Positions 14,079 through 23,282 of a stretch of 34,795 bases of DNA are shown piece by piece; the stretch's first letter is position 1, and each line of letters opens with the position of its first letter. This DNA comes from Acidobacteriota bacterium (lineage in GTDB: Bacteria; Acidobacteriota; Terriglobia; Terriglobales; Acidobacteriaceae), in assembly GCA_021779695.1 (NCBI GenBank), contig JAJYAE010000006.1:1-34795 (forward strand), read 5' to 3'. The notes beneath the pieces were generated by a model. The model did no database searches. It was not told the origin of the DNA and saw only the letters and a program-made list of their open reading frames with translations. The position numbers and the translations under genes are program-made.

Positions 14079-15479
14079 ATGGATTCTCAATCAAAGGTTC
14101 GTATCGAAACAGACAGCATGGGGGAGATTGCTGTTCCGGCAACTCACTATTGGGGAGCGCAGACCGAGCGCTCGCTCCATCATTTTGCGATTGGTGAAGA
14201 CCGCATGCCGACGGAGTTGATCCGCGCCTTTGCCATCCTGAAGAAGGCAGTGGCCCTGGTGAACCACGATCTCGGCAAACTTCCACGCGACAAGACGGAG
14301 CTGATTGTGACAGCAGCCGAAGAAGTGATCGCGGGCAAACTTGAAAGCGAATTTCCTCTGCGCATCTGGCAAACCGGTTCCGGCACTCAGACCAATATGA
14401 ACGTGAACGAGGTGATCGCGAACCGCGCCATCGAGTTGGCCGGCGGAGAAATCGGAAGCAAGAAGCCGATTCATCCCAATGACCACGTAAACATGTCGCA
14501 GTCTTCGAACGACACCTTTCCGACAGCGATGTATATTGCCGGGGCGGCAGGGGTCAGTGAGCGGCTGCTTCCATCGTTGCGGTGGTTGTATGACGCGATT
14601 ACGGCCAAGGCGGGAGAGTTTGAGGATATCGTCAAGATCGGGCGTACGCATCTCCAGGATGCGACTCCGCTTACATTAGGCCAGGAGATGGGCGGCTGGG
14701 CCAGCCTGCTCGAGCGCGATATCGCCCGTATCGAGACAACACTCGATGGCCTCTACGATCTTGCGATCGGAGGAACGGCGGTGGGAACGGGACTGAATAC
14801 GCATCCGGAGTTTGCGAAGCGAACTGCGGCTAAGATCGCCGAGTTGACCGGTTTGCCGTTCCGCTCGCATCCCAACAAGTTTGCGGCGCTTTCGGCGCAC
14901 GACGAGCTGGTGTTTGCGAGTGGGGCGCTGGAAACACTTGCATCATCGCTGATGAAGATCGCCAATGATATTCGCTGGCTCGGTTCGGGCCCGCGCTGCG
15001 GACTCGGCGAGTTGCTTCTGCCTGAGAACGAGCCGGGCAGTTCCATCATGCCCGGCAAGGTTAATCCCACGCAATGCGAGGCCATGACCATGGTCGCCGT
15101 CCAGGTCCATGGCAACCATGCCGCGATTGCGTTCGCTGGGAGCCAGGGGAACTTCGAGTTGAACGTTTTCAAGCCCGTGATGATTCACAACTATCTGCAC
15201 TCGGTCCGCCTTCTCGGTGACGTCTGCCGCAGCTTCGCGGAATTCTGCGTTGAGGGCATCGAAGCCAATCGCAAGCGCATTCAGGAAAATGTAGAGAACA
15301 GCCTGATGCTCGTAACCGCATTGAATCAATACATCGGTTACGATAAGGCCGCAAAACTGGCGAAGACCGCGCACCAAAACGGGATTTCTCTGCGCGACGC
15401 GAATCGCGAGCTGGGCTTTTTGACGGAGGAGGAGTTTGACAGCTATCTTCGTCCCGAGAAGATGATTGCTCCGGGATAA
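14079..15479 (+). CDS. fumC: Fumarate hydratase class II
   Basis: Interconverts fumarate and L-malate in the citric acid cycle; an iron-independent cytosolic tetramer. The 466-residue length is typical of class II fumarases. Landmarks are [20 protein letters not shown] at the N-terminus, the [19 protein letters not shown] segment (99-117), [17 protein letters not shown] (134-150), catalytic His191 in [11 protein letters not shown], and the superfamily signature [11 protein letters not shown] (320-330) with catalytic Ser322. The start at 14079 follows AAGGAAGGG by four bases; the upstream ATG at 14010 is rejected. Being oxidant-resistant, a class II enzyme suits a cell exposed to NO, although many aerobes carry only this type. 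Convergent with the dinB-like gene 38 bases away. Confidence 0.96.
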   Translation: MDSQSKVRIETDSMGEIAVPATHYWGAQTERSLHHFAIGEDRMPTELIRAFAILKKAVALVNHDLGKLPRDKTELIVTAAEEVIAGKLESEFPLRIWQTGSGTQTNMNVNEVIANRAIELAGGEIGSKKPIHPNDHVNMSQSSNDTFPTAMYIAGAAGVSERLLPSLRWLYDAITAKAGEFEDIVKIGRTHLQDATPLTLGQEMGGWASLLERDIARIETTLDGLYDLAIGGTAVGTGLNTHPEFAKRTAAKIAELTGLPFRSHPNKFAALSAHDELVFASGALETLASSLMKIANDIRWLGSGPRCGLGELLLPENEPGSSIMPGKVNPTQCEAMTMVAVQVHGNHAAIAFAGSQGNFELNVFKPVMIHNYLHSVRLLGDVCRSFAEFCVEGIEANRKRIQENVENSLMLVTALNQYIGYDKAAKLAKTAHQNGISLRDANRELGFLTEEEFDSYLRPEKMIAPG

Positions 15480-15517
15480 GGAACAGGGGCGGCTACTCTT
15501 TCAGTGTGGTACACGGA

Positions 15518-16126
15518 CTACTCGTCGGGCCTCTCCGTTACGGCTCTATCTCCCGCTCGAGGTAACTCCGATTTTCTTCCGCCCGCAGCTTCGCCTGCGA
15601 GCAGTGTATCCAGGGAGGAATAAGCGTAAATCGTCGGCGCGTGGTTCTGCATTAATCCGCCAGTATCGGCGGTTGGGCCATAGTTGCTATGCAGGTCGCG
15701 CCCGAGCATCCGCAACAACGCCATCAGTTGGCCCCGATGGTGGGATGTATGGGCAATCCGGCGTGTCACGACCCAGGCGCGGGAGCGCGCAACATCGAAG
15801 AACTTCGTTTCTGCCTCCCACCACGGGTCCTCTTTCGATTGCAGTACTTGAAGCCGCTTTGTGCTGTTCTCTGCGTAACGCCGGATGAAACTGAGGCGGG
15901 TCTCCGGGTCCGGAAGGGGCGGGGCACCTACTTCAATTCCCAGCATATTGATGAACCACGTGTTTTCGCTCACGCATTGGTGGACCATATGCTCATGAAC
16001 GCTCCGCCCACGCTTGTCGGTACGGGAGGGCCTCACCGGCAAGTCCTCATCTGTGAACTCGCTCCAGACACTCAACACTTTCAGACGTTCGGTATCGTAG
16101 GTGTCAACCAGAAAGTCGTATCGCAT
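15518..16126 (-). CDS. DinB-like four-helix-bundle protein
   Basis: A 202-residue member of the DinB/YfiT-like metal-binding superfamily. It starts MRYDFLVDTYDTERLKVL. The metal-type histidines lie in VHEHMVHQCVSENTWF and in RRIAHTSHHRGQLMALLRML near the C-terminus, the classic last helix of the family. Members act as thiol-dependent transferases or are uncharacterised; the substrate here is unknown. I chose the ATG at 16126, three bases after GGAGGAACC, over the ATG at 16216, which adds 30 residues without a ribosome-binding site. The C-terminal 25 residues are low in complexity and probably disordered. Confidence 0.8.
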   Translation of the reverse strand: MRYDFLVDTYDTERLKVLSVWSEFTDEDLPVRPSRTDKRGRSVHEHMVHQCVSENTWFINMLGIEVGAPPLPDPETRLSFIRRYAENSTKRLQVLQSKEDPWWEAETKFFDVARSRAWVVTRRIAHTSHHRGQLMALLRMLGRDLHSNYGPTADTGGLMQNHAPTIYAYSSLDTLLAGEAAGGRKSELPRAGDRAVTERPDE

Positions 16127-16347
16127 GGTTCCTCCGATGATGGAAATATAGGTATCGCTGCACGATCCGCCCGCTCCGTCATCATCAACCTCCTGCTCAC
16201 GGACGCGCAAGCACATGGTGGCGCGCTGGGATCACTCCCCGCAAGTACCTTCATCTCTCGTAGCGGTATGAACATACTATTGTGGCGCTACGCTCTGGAG
16301 GGCAACACTGAGATCAGTCCGGTTGCCGTATTTCGTCAGGTGTGAGA

Positions 16348-18015
16348 ATGATTGCTTTTAGTGCTGAACATCGGGCCGTCCATTACCCTGAGGATCGCCG
16401 CTTTCGAATCTGGATCAGGCCGTCCATTGCAATCGGGACGGTCGCAGTCATTGCATTGTTGGTCGTGGCGGCATGGATCGAACTGATGGTTATCGGGTTG
16501 CCGCGCATTCCACCAGTTCCCGTCGTCTATCCCAACAACTTCGCCGGGCCGCATGGATTTCCGCTTTGGGTGCGCTATTGTCATTTTTTCAATTTCCTCT
16601 TCGTCACCCTCCTCATCCGCAGCGGGCTATCCATCCTGGCAGACCATCCACGACTCTATTTCAACGATGACTGTACGCCGGGGAGCGAGTGGATTCGATT
16701 CACGCCGATCAAGGTTCCACGTGACCGGCTCTGGACAGCCAAAGACGATGCGCGCTACCTGTCGCCGCTCATCGGAACGCCCGGATACCGGCATACGATC
16801 GGCATCGCGCGCGTCTGGCACTTCATAGACGTGCACGGGTTTATTCTTTGTGGCTTGTATTTTGTCTCGATGCTCTTTGCGACAGACCAGTGGAAAAGGC
16901 TCGTACCCACATCACCCACAGTAGTCCTCCAGGCATGGAACACATGGGTCCATTACGCGACGTTTCATCTGCCACAAGAACCGAACGGCTTCTACGGATA
17001 CAACGCGCTGCAGCAGATCGCCTATTTTTCGGTTGTCTTCGTGTTCGGGCCGCTGGCGATTCTGACAGGAATTGCGATGTCTCCGGCCGTTGTCAATCAT
17101 TTCTCCTGGTATGCACGCATGTTTGGCGGACGCCAGTCGGCTCGATCGATTCATTTTCTGACGATGCTCAGCTTTCTGGCATTCCTGATCGTGCACATCA
17201 CACTGGTGGTCATGACGGGCTTCGCACGCAACATGAACCACATCGTCCTCGGGACCGATGACCTAAGCCATCTGGGCATGTGGCTGGGGTTCGTGGGCAT
17301 CGGCGTGGTCGTCCTTTGCTGGATCGCCGCGCATTATTCCTCTTGGTATAAGCCACGCGCATTGCAGCGCACGCTGAAAGCCGTGACCTATCCGATGCAG
17401 TTGCTCACGCTGAACCGACTGGCCCCACAGCAAATGTATTCCGAGAAAGACATCTCGCCTTACTTCTGGCCCAATGGAAAGGTTCCGGTGCGCGAGGATT
17501 GGAAGCATTTTGTCGAGAGTGACTTTCGCGACTTCAAGCTCAAGGTCGGTGGTCTCGTCGAAAACCCCGTTGAACTTTCGATCGAGGACTTGCGCAAACT
17601 GGGCGAAGAGGACCATATCTCCATGCACCATTGCATCCAGGGGTGGAGCGGTATCGCCAAGTGGGGCGGGATCCCGATGAAGAAACTCATCGAGCATGTG
17701 CGCCCAAAGCCAGAAGCACATACTGTGGCGTTTTTCTCTTTCGGCCCAGCCCTCTATGGCGGATCTTACTATGACACGCAAAGCCTTGAAAACGTGCTGA
17801 AGCCGCAATGCCTGCTGGCATCGGAGATGAATGGCAAGCCGCTGCCCCCCGTCTATGGTGCGCCACTGCGGCTCCGCGTCGAGAATCAACTGGGTTACAA
17901 GATGGTGAAGTGGATCGAGCGCATCGAGTTCGTCGAATCGGAGAAAAAGCTAGGCAAGGGAGAAGGCGGAAAGAACGAAGACGACGAGTATTTCGACCTG
18001 TTACCGAATATTTAA
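16348..18015 (+). CDS. Cytochrome b561-like membrane domain fused to a sulfite-oxidase-fold molybdopterin domain
   Basis: A 555-residue fusion. The N-terminal two thirds hold about six membrane helices (24-50, 75-93, 152-178, 222-245, 267-290, 309-328) with histidines suited to b-haem ligation: WHFIDVHGF, WVHYATFH and IHFLTMLSFLAFLIVHITLV. The C-terminal part (about 385-530) has the SUOX/YedY molybdopterin fold, with likely molybdenum ligand Cys429 in MHHCIQGWSG, the YGGSYYDTQSLE segment, and LLASEMNGKPLPP followed by GAPLRLRVENQLGYKMVKW. It would pass electrons between quinol and an oxidised small molecule. The substrate is unknown: sulfite, nitrate, nitrite and methionine sulfoxide are precedents for the fold. 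Start at ATG 16348; GTG at 16342 is possible. RIC follows after 34 bases. Confidence 0.85.
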   Translation: MIAFSAEHRAVHYPEDRRFRIWIRPSIAIGTVAVIALLVVAAWIELMVIGLPRIPPVPVVYPNNFAGPHGFPLWVRYCHFFNFLFVTLLIRSGLSILADHPRLYFNDDCTPGSEWIRFTPIKVPRDRLWTAKDDARYLSPLIGTPGYRHTIGIARVWHFIDVHGFILCGLYFVSMLFATDQWKRLVPTSPTVVLQAWNTWVHYATFHLPQEPNGFYGYNALQQIAYFSVVFVFGPLAILTGIAMSPAVVNHFSWYARMFGGRQSARSIHFLTMLSFLAFLIVHITLVVMTGFARNMNHIVLGTDDLSHLGMWLGFVGIGVVVLCWIAAHYSSWYKPRALQRTLKAVTYPMQLLTLNRLAPQQMYSEKDISPYFWPNGKVPVREDWKHFVESDFRDFKLKVGGLVENPVELSIEDLRKLGEEDHISMHHCIQGWSGIAKWGGIPMKKLIEHVRPKPEAHTVAFFSFGPALYGGSYYDTQSLENVLKPQCLLASEMNGKPLPPVYGAPLRLRVENQLGYKMVKWIERIEFVESEKKLGKGEGGKNEDDEYFDLLPNI

Positions 18016-18049
18016 CCGAAATGGGCGAGAAAACGCCGGGGAGGGAATT

Positions 18050-18769
18050 ATGACAGCCGTGACAGAAACCGTTCGTGAGATTGCACAAAAACAGCCGACA
18101 TCCATCCGCGTGTTCGAGGAGTTCGGAATCGAGTACTGCTGCGGAGGTGGTGAGCGGCTCATCGAGGCTTGCGCTGCCATGGACGTTGACGTCGATGCCG
18201 TGATTGCTGCGCTCGAGGCAGCTGCGCGCAACGAGAATGCCGGAGTGAAGGACTGGACGAAGGAATCCTTTGCGAACCTGACACAGCACATCGTGGCGAC
18301 TCATCACGCTTATTGCAGGGAGGAACTTCCGCGGCTATCTGGCCTGGCTATGAAGGTGGTCAAGGTGCATGGAGGCACGAACACCGAACTGGCGTTGATC
18401 CGAGCAAGACTGGCCGAACTCGCCGAAGAGTTGACCGTCCATCTGGCGGAGGAAGAGATCGTTGTATTCCCCATGATCATGAAACTCGAAGCAGAAAAGG
18501 TAAGTGCTGGCGTCGAGCCTGCGGAATCTCGCGTCTCAGTCGGGAATCCCCTGGCGCTGCTTATCCAGGAGCACGATCATGCGGGAGTTCTACTCGCTGA
18601 GATCCGCAGTCTAAGCCGCGATTTCAACCCGCCCGAATATGCGTGTACGACATACCATGTCTTCTTCGAAGGGCTGAAAGAGTTTGAGCGCGATCTACAC
18701 AGGCATGTTCATCTCGAAAACAACATCCTGTTTCCACGTGCGATCGAACTTGAGGCATCCCGCGGTTAG
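18050..18769 (+). CDS. ric: Iron-sulfur cluster repair di-iron protein (RIC/ScdA/YtfE family)
   Basis: Repairs iron-sulfur clusters damaged by nitric oxide or oxidants, using a non-haem di-iron site in a hemerythrin-like bundle. The 239 residues begin with the ScdA N-terminal domain, including RVFEEFGIEYCCGGGERL with Cys30-Cys31. The di-iron domain follows: TQHIVATHHAYCREELPRL, then ELTVHLAEEEIVVFP (H-x3-E), then LLIQEHDHAGVLLAEI, and finally HRHVHLENNILFPRAIE (H-x3-E type). All four ligand regions are intact. GGGAGGG lies immediately upstream of the ATG. It is 34 bases after the cytochrome b/molybdopterin gene and almost certainly in its operon, linking that enzyme to nitrosative or oxidative stress. 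Confidence 0.92.
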   Translation: MTAVTETVREIAQKQPTSIRVFEEFGIEYCCGGGERLIEACAAMDVDVDAVIAALEAAARNENAGVKDWTKESFANLTQHIVATHHAYCREELPRLSGLAMKVVKVHGGTNTELALIRARLAELAEELTVHLAEEEIVVFPMIMKLEAEKVSAGVEPAESRVSVGNPLALLIQEHDHAGVLLAEIRSLSRDFNPPEYACTTYHVFFEGLKEFERDLHRHVHLENNILFPRAIELEASRG

Positions 18770-18790
18770 AGGGAGCGTAGCCTCCGGTTG

Positions 18791-18814
18791 ACGAAACTTC
18801 ATCAAGAAGTTCGT
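18791..18814. terminator. Hairpin between convergent ric and methyltransferase genes
   Basis: ACGAAACTTC (18791-18800) and GAAGTTCGT (18806-18814) form a nine-pair stem with one bulged A and a five-base loop. It lies between two convergent stop codons. No T-run follows on either strand, so intrinsic termination is uncertain. Confidence 0.35.
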
Positions 18815-18828
18815 GGCCCGATAGCTGC

Positions 18829-19425
18829 TCACACGTGCTTTGCCATGTGATTTGCTGGATTGAGCGGACGCCGTGCAGAAAAGCGGAAGCGATCTGTGCC
18901 GACGTCCGCTTGCACATCTCCAAATCCTGCTGATGTAAGGCGTTGGACAATGGCGTCCGGGGAGATAAGTGTCAACGTATCCCGAATATGAAAGATGCTC
19001 ATCAGAATTGACGGGAGGCTGTCCACGCCGGCGAAAATGCCTCCCGGCCGCAGAACACGGTACGCCTCGTTAAAGAATCGGTCCTGGAGTTCGTGCGTAG
19101 GGATGTGATGGAGCATTGTGAACGAAACGACAGACGCAAAGCGACTGCCTTCATATGGCATTGCCGTTGCGTCGCCGCATCGTACGGTCACGTTCGAGGC
19201 TGAGAATCGGCGTTCGAGGGAAGCAGCAAGGGCATGATCGATTTCCAGGCACTCGACATATTTGGTGCAATACCGCAGCCAATCCGTGATTACGCCGGAT
19301 CCCGGTCCAACTTCAAGGACAGATTCGCCCAGGTCGATCCCATTGAGCGCCCAGGGCAGGATCTGGTTTTCTACCGTTCGCCTCCAGTGACCGGATTTGC
19401 AATACCAGCGATGCAGCCGGTTCAT
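18829..19425 (-). CDS. Class I SAM-dependent methyltransferase
   Basis: A 198-residue methyltransferase. Motif I is VLEVGPGSGVITDW (about residues 37-50), followed by the acidic CLEIDHALAASLERRF strand, a CGDATAMPYEGSRFASVVSF segment (motifs III-IV), and HELQDRFFNEAYRVLRPGGI (motif VI region). Its fold is that of UbiE/phospholipid-type small-molecule methyltransferases; the substrate is not evident. Its ATG overlaps the stop codon of the amidotransferase-like gene (ATGA), so the two are translationally coupled. This suggests a shared pathway or detoxification role. Confidence 0.82.
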   Translation of the reverse strand: MNRLHRWYCKSGHWRRTVENQILPWALNGIDLGESVLEVGPGSGVITDWLRYCTKYVECLEIDHALAASLERRFSASNVTVRCGDATAMPYEGSRFASVVSFTMLHHIPTHELQDRFFNEAYRVLRPGGIFAGVDSLPSILMSIFHIRDTLTLISPDAIVQRLTSAGFGDVQADVGTDRFRFSARRPLNPANHMAKHV

Positions 19426-20117
19426 TGTTTCTCTACCCCCGCAGAATTCATTGCAAGATCAAAGAACCTGGAGATAACTTTTTTACCGGTCTCCTCAATA
19501 TCCAGCTGCTTGGTCTCTGAATTCTCCACCAATTTCTTCGGTAAATGGTTTCGCCACGCCGTCCATGTCTCCGCATCCGGCTCGACATGAAACTGCAGTC
19601 CGTAGGCCCGGGCTGCAAATCGGAAAGCCTGATGCGGGTACATTGGGCTCCCAGCCAGCAACACGGCGCTTTCCGGCAAGGTGAAGGTGTCGCCGTGCCA
19701 ATGAAAGACAGGAACAGAAAGACCTGCGCCGGCGAACAGCGGATCCTCTTGCCCTGCTGCGGTTAGTTCTATTGAGCCGAAACCGATTTCAGATCCATGT
19801 CCGGGAAACACCTTGGCTCCGAGCGCCTTTGCCAAGAGCTGCGCTCCCAGGCAAACACCGAGCAGAGGAACGCCGCGCCGGGCCACCGTTGCCAACAATT
19901 CGCATTCTTTTATGAGAAATGGGTATCGTTTGTCTTCATACGCGCCCAATGGACCACCCATCACTACCAGACCGTCTACCTGATCCGCATCGGGGAGCGG
20001 ATCTTCGCGGTCGAGCCGTCGAATAACGGTTTTGTACCCTCGCTTCTCCGCCTCTCGGATAATGATCCCCGGCCCTTCCCATTCAACATGCTGCAAAACA
20101 ACCCAACGGTTATCCAT
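19422..20117 (-). CDS. Class I glutamine-amidotransferase-like protein
   Basis: A 231-residue stand-alone GATase1 domain. The catalytic triad is present: nucleophile Cys89 in LLGVCLGAQLLAKALG, and His177 and Glu179 in LQFHVEPD. The oxyanion strand VDGLVVMGGPLGAYED (about 48-63) and HWHGDTFTLPESAVLLAGSP are also typical of the GuaA-related free-standing group. Such proteins hydrolyse gamma-glutamyl amides or are uncharacterised; there is no synthetase domain or partner beside it. It is the first gene of a two-gene unit with the methyltransferase and is divergent from nuoA across a 352-base region. Confidence 0.85.
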   Translation of the reverse strand: MDNRWVVLQHVEWEGPGIIIREAEKRGYKTVIRRLDREDPLPDADQVDGLVVMGGPLGAYEDKRYPFLIKECELLATVARRGVPLLGVCLGAQLLAKALGAKVFPGHGSEIGFGSIELTAAGQEDPLFAGAGLSVPVFHWHGDTFTLPESAVLLAGSPMYPHQAFRFAARAYGLQFHVEPDAETWTAWRNHLPKKLVENSETKQLDIEETGKKVISRFFDLAMNSAGVEKQ

Positions 20118-20469
20118 GGTTTGTCATTCTCGCATGGTCACTCTGCACCCACAGCGACCAAAGTCTCATGACATTTCCGACTCTTCGCAGCCCATCCCAA
20201 TCTCCGTAGTGTGCCGTGATGCATTACACACGTACTTCTGGTTGTGATGAATGGCCTATTGCGATTCGCATCAACTGTAGAGAAGCTAGTTAAGTTCGTG
20301 TTTTGGGCAATTGTTTCCCTGACCTACAGAACAGGCGGCATAGGAGATGCTGGATTGCTGCCAAGCGCGAAGCAATGGAACGGCTCTTGGAATTCGAGCG
20401 ACATAGGTGTAGGGGTCCGCGCAGAGGCATGTTTTACCTCGGCGAGATCGCCGTGCATCGGGGGATCGA
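20118..20469. promoter_or_regulatory. Divergent region upstream of the nuo operon
   Basis: This 352-base gap must carry the promoter of the 13-gene nuo operon. It contains TGATGCATTA at 20217-20226, one base from the palindrome at 6513 and 12984. That site sits within an imperfect GTAGTGTG/CACACGTAC inverted repeat. A TGCGA-T-TCGCA dyad lies at 20260-20270, and a small ORF is coupled to nuoA (listed separately). No convincing sigma-70 promoter pair was found. Confidence 0.4.
20260..20270. promoter_or_regulatory. Dyad TGCGA-T-TCGCA upstream of nuoA
   Basis: A perfect five-base inverted repeat around a single central base, 200 bases upstream of nuoA. It could be an operator for the nuo operon or the divergent amidotransferase gene; short enough to be chance. 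Confidence 0.22.
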
Positions 20470-20473
20470 ATGA
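20375..20473 (+). CDS. Possible 32-residue leader ORF overlapping nuoA
   Basis: A frame starting MERLLEFERH and ending [14 protein letters not shown], with its TGA stop overlapping the nuoA ATG (ATGA). Such overlaps usually mean translational coupling, and the same arrangement recurs throughout the nuo operon. The ribosome-binding site is weak and the peptide is arginine-rich with no known family, so it may be fortuitous. Confidence 0.2.
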   Translation: MERLLEFERHRCRGPRRGMFYLGEIAVHRGIE

Positions 20474-20850
20474 CTGTATGGCCCTTGGCCGTCTATTTTG
20501 CGGCGGTGCTTCTCATCGTAGTGGTGATGCTGAGCCTTTCGTATGTTCTGGGACAGCGCCATGATGAGCCCTCGACCGGCTCGCAGTATGAGTCCGGCAT
20601 CGTCTCCGAGGGTTCAGCACAGGCGCGTTTGTCGGTGAAGTTCTTTCTGACAGCGGCCTTCTTTGTGGTCTTCGACCTTGAGGCAGTCTTTCTCTTCCTT
20701 TGGGCTGTTGCCGGCCGTGACCTCGGCTGGTCTGGCTATGTAGAAATGGCTATCTTCGTCGGCGTTCTGCTGGCTGCCCTTGTCTATCTCTGGCGCACCG
20801 GAGCGCTTGACTGGTATCCCGCTACTGCGCGTGGGAAGGAGCGGCCTTAA
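20470..20850 (+). CDS. nuoA: NADH-quinone oxidoreductase subunit A
   Basis: A membrane-arm subunit of respiratory complex I, 126 residues with three transmembrane helices (about 6-28, 60-82, 90-110). The conserved loop [20 protein letters not shown] and the acidic helix motif [14 protein letters not shown], whose Asp and Glu help stabilise the quinone and E-channel region, are both intact. The start follows GGGGGATCG closely. It is the first subunit gene of the operon; its stop overlaps nuoB as TAATG. Confidence 0.95.
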   Translation: MTVWPLAVYFAAVLLIVVVMLSLSYVLGQRHDEPSTGSQYESGIVSEGSAQARLSVKFFLTAAFFVVFDLEAVFLFLWAVAGRDLGWSGYVEMAIFVGVLLAALVYLWRTGALDWYPATARGKERP

Positions 20851-21491
20851 TGCGCTCTCCGGCCGAGCAGCGCAACGCTCTCGTAGAGCTAGTGCGGCCA
20901 GGCGAAGACCCGACAGAAAACGCCGTTCGGCGCAGCGTTGTCTTTTCGCGCCTCCAGGACCTTCTCGGTTGGGGACGAAAGAACTCTATCTGGCCGTTCA
21001 ATTTCGGACTCTCCTGTTGCTACGTCGAGATGGCCACGAGCCTGACCAGCAAGTACGACATCTCTCGATTCGGTGCAGAGGTCATCCGCGGAACACCGCG
21101 GGAAGCTGACCTGATGGTGGTTGCAGGCACCGTCTTCATCAAAATGGCTCCCGTCATTCTCCGTCTCTATCAGCAGATGATGGAACCCCGGTGGGTGATC
21201 TCCATGGGTTCCTGCGCCAACTCTGGAGGAATGTATGACATCTACAGCGTGGTGCAGGGAGTCGACAAGTTTCTTCCGGTTGATGTGTATGTTCCCGGCT
21301 GCCCACCGCGGCCTGATGCATTCGAGCAGGGTTTGATCCTGCTCCAGAAAGCTGTCGGGACCGAGCGGCGGCCTCTGAGCTGGGTGGTCGGTCCGCAGGA
21401 AACGACACGCGCACTTCTCCCATCCCAACGCGACATCAATCGCGGAGAAAGACAACGCGCCACAACGCTTCGTCCGGTAGACGAGATCTGA
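20850..21491 (+). CDS. nuoB: NADH-quinone oxidoreductase subunit B
   Basis: Carries cluster N2, the last iron-sulfur centre before ubiquinone or menaquinone. The 213-residue protein has the tandem Cys56-Cys57 ([10 protein letters not shown]), Cys122 ([11 protein letters not shown]) and Cys151 ([12 protein letters not shown]), the full ligand set. The C-terminal 40 residues beyond the core are basic and variable. It overlaps nuoA by one base and nuoCD by one base (TGATG), consistent with tight stoichiometric translation. Confidence 0.97.
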   Translation: MRSPAEQRNALVELVRPGEDPTENAVRRSVVFSRLQDLLGWGRKNSIWPFNFGLSCCYVEMATSLTSKYDISRFGAEVIRGTPREADLMVVAGTVFIKMAPVILRLYQQMMEPRWVISMGSCANSGGMYDIYSVVQGVDKFLPVDVYVPGCPPRPDAFEQGLILLQKAVGTERRPLSWVVGPQETTRALLPSQRDINRGERQRATTLRPVDEI

Positions 21492-23263
21492 TGATGCTCA
21501 CCATCGCCCCACAATCCGTTGCTCCCTCTGCTTCCGCGGATGAACTCAGAGCATCGCTTGGAGAAGATGCGATCGCGACGCAGGTAACGGCGGACGGGAT
21601 TCCGACCTTCTGGGTTGCGCCAAAGCACGTCCACAGAGTGCTTGACCGGCTGAGGACAGAAGTTGATCGACCCTACCGAATGCTCTACGACCTCACGGCC
21701 GTCGATGAGCGGATGAGAACGCATCCCCAAGATGCGCCGGCTAGTGATTTCACGATTGTCTACCATCTGCTTTCATTCGACCGCAACGAATACATCCGGA
21801 TCAAGGCGCCTCTCAAGGAGGAACGAGCAGCGATCGACACAATCACCGATCTTTGGCCAGCGGCGAACTGGTACGAGCGGGAAGTCTGGGACATGTTCGG
21901 GATCCGTTTCCAAGGTCATCCGCACCTTGAACGTATTCTCATGCCCCGGACATGGGTTGGACATCCGCTCCGCAAAGATCACCCGGCGCGCGCAACGGAG
22001 ATGGGACCCTTTCAGCTTCCCGACGAAAAACAGGAAGCAGAACAGGAGGCGTTACGATTCCGGCCCGAAGAATGGGGTATGAAGGCCGGTCGAGACGGCC
22101 AAGACTTCCTGTTCCTCAACGTCGGTCCACAGCATCCTGGTACGCACGGTGTTTTGCGTGTCATTCTGCAACTCGACGGCGAAGAGATTGCTGACGCTGT
22201 GCCCGACATTGGTTACCACCATCGCGGCGCCGAGAAGATGGGTGAGCGCCAGTCCTGGCACACCTACATCCCCTATACGGACCGCGTCGATTATCTCGGC
22301 GGCGTGATGAACAATATGGCCTACCTGATGGCGGTAGAGAAGCTCGCCGGAATTCAGGTGCCGCCCCGCGCCCAAGTGATCCGGGTGATGCTGGCCGAGC
22401 TTTTTCGCATCATCAGCCACCTGGTCTGGTACGGAACCTTTGCACAGGACCTGGGGCAGCTCTCTCCTGTGTTCTACACCTTTAATGACCGCGAGCGAGC
22501 CTTCGGCATCATCGAGGCGATCTGCGGGGCGCGTATGCATCCCAATTGGTTCCGCATCGGCGGCGTGGCACAGGATCTGCCCAAAGGCTGGGACGGGCTG
22601 ATCCGGGATTTCCTGAAGTACCTTCCTCCGCGACTCGCCGAGTACGACAAGGAGGTAATGCAGAACAGGATATTCAAAGGGCGCACCCAGGGTGTGGGCA
22701 CCTTCACAAAGGATGAGGCCATCGAATGGGGAGTCACCGGGCCCGGTCTGCGCGCCTGCGGATTTGCGTGGGACTTCCGCAAGACCCAACCCTACTCCGG
22801 CTACGAGCACTTCGAATTTGATATCCCGACTGGGACTCACGGAGATTGCTATGATCGCGGCCTGGTGCGCGTCGAAGAGATGCGCCAAAGCCTCCGCATC
22901 ATCGAGCAGTGCGTCGACAACATGCCGGAAGGCCTCTACAAATCACTCGATGCACGCGCCTGCCCTCCGCTCAAAGATCGCACCATGCACGATATCGAAA
23001 CGCTTATCACCCACTTTCTGGGGGTGAGTTGGGGACCGGTGATTCCGCCCGGTGAAGCACTAGGTGCAATTGAGGCCACAAAAGGAAACAACGGATATTA
23101 CCTGGTGAGCGATGGAAGCACGACCTCCTATCGCACCCGGATTCGCACGCCTTCTTTCGCGCACATGCAGATGCTTCCCCTGTTGGCTCGCGGCCGGATG
23201 ATTCCCGATCTGCTCGCCATCCTGGGCGCGATGGACTTTGTACTGGCCGACGTAGACCGATGA
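21491..23263 (+). CDS. nuoCD: NADH-quinone oxidoreductase fused subunits C and D
   Basis: A 590-residue natural fusion of the 30-kDa and 49-kDa subunits. Residues about 1-190 are NuoC ([16 protein letters not shown] and [20 protein letters not shown]). Residues about 205-590 are NuoD ([40 protein letters not shown], and [19 protein letters not shown]), lining the quinone chamber with NuoB. The join carries a Gln/Glu-rich linker ([13 protein letters not shown]). CD fusion is known from E. coli-like and several other lineages, so it gives limited taxonomic signal. Two successive ATGs (21491, 21494) could start it; the first overlaps the nuoB stop. Confidence 0.97.
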   Translation: MMLTIAPQSVAPSASADELRASLGEDAIATQVTADGIPTFWVAPKHVHRVLDRLRTEVDRPYRMLYDLTAVDERMRTHPQDAPASDFTIVYHLLSFDRNEYIRIKAPLKEERAAIDTITDLWPAANWYEREVWDMFGIRFQGHPHLERILMPRTWVGHPLRKDHPARATEMGPFQLPDEKQEAEQEALRFRPEEWGMKAGRDGQDFLFLNVGPQHPGTHGVLRVILQLDGEEIADAVPDIGYHHRGAEKMGERQSWHTYIPYTDRVDYLGGVMNNMAYLMAVEKLAGIQVPPRAQVIRVMLAELFRIISHLVWYGTFAQDLGQLSPVFYTFNDRERAFGIIEAICGARMHPNWFRIGGVAQDLPKGWDGLIRDFLKYLPPRLAEYDKEVMQNRIFKGRTQGVGTFTKDEAIEWGVTGPGLRACGFAWDFRKTQPYSGYEHFEFDIPTGTHGDCYDRGLVRVEEMRQSLRIIEQCVDNMPEGLYKSLDARACPPLKDRTMHDIETLITHFLGVSWGPVIPPGEALGAIEATKGNNGYYLVSDGSTTSYRTRIRTPSFAHMQMLPLLARGRMIPDLLAILGAMDFVLADVDR

Positions 23264-23282
23264 CGATACGACGAGGACAAGC

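Noticed and set aside
20211..20235. Possible NsrR site upstream of nuoA
   Set aside because: Only one half-site resembles the consensus, and no inverted second half is at the right distance.
22052..22888. A 278-codon minus-strand frame inside nuoCD
   Set aside because: Shadow of the conserved NuoD coding sequence.
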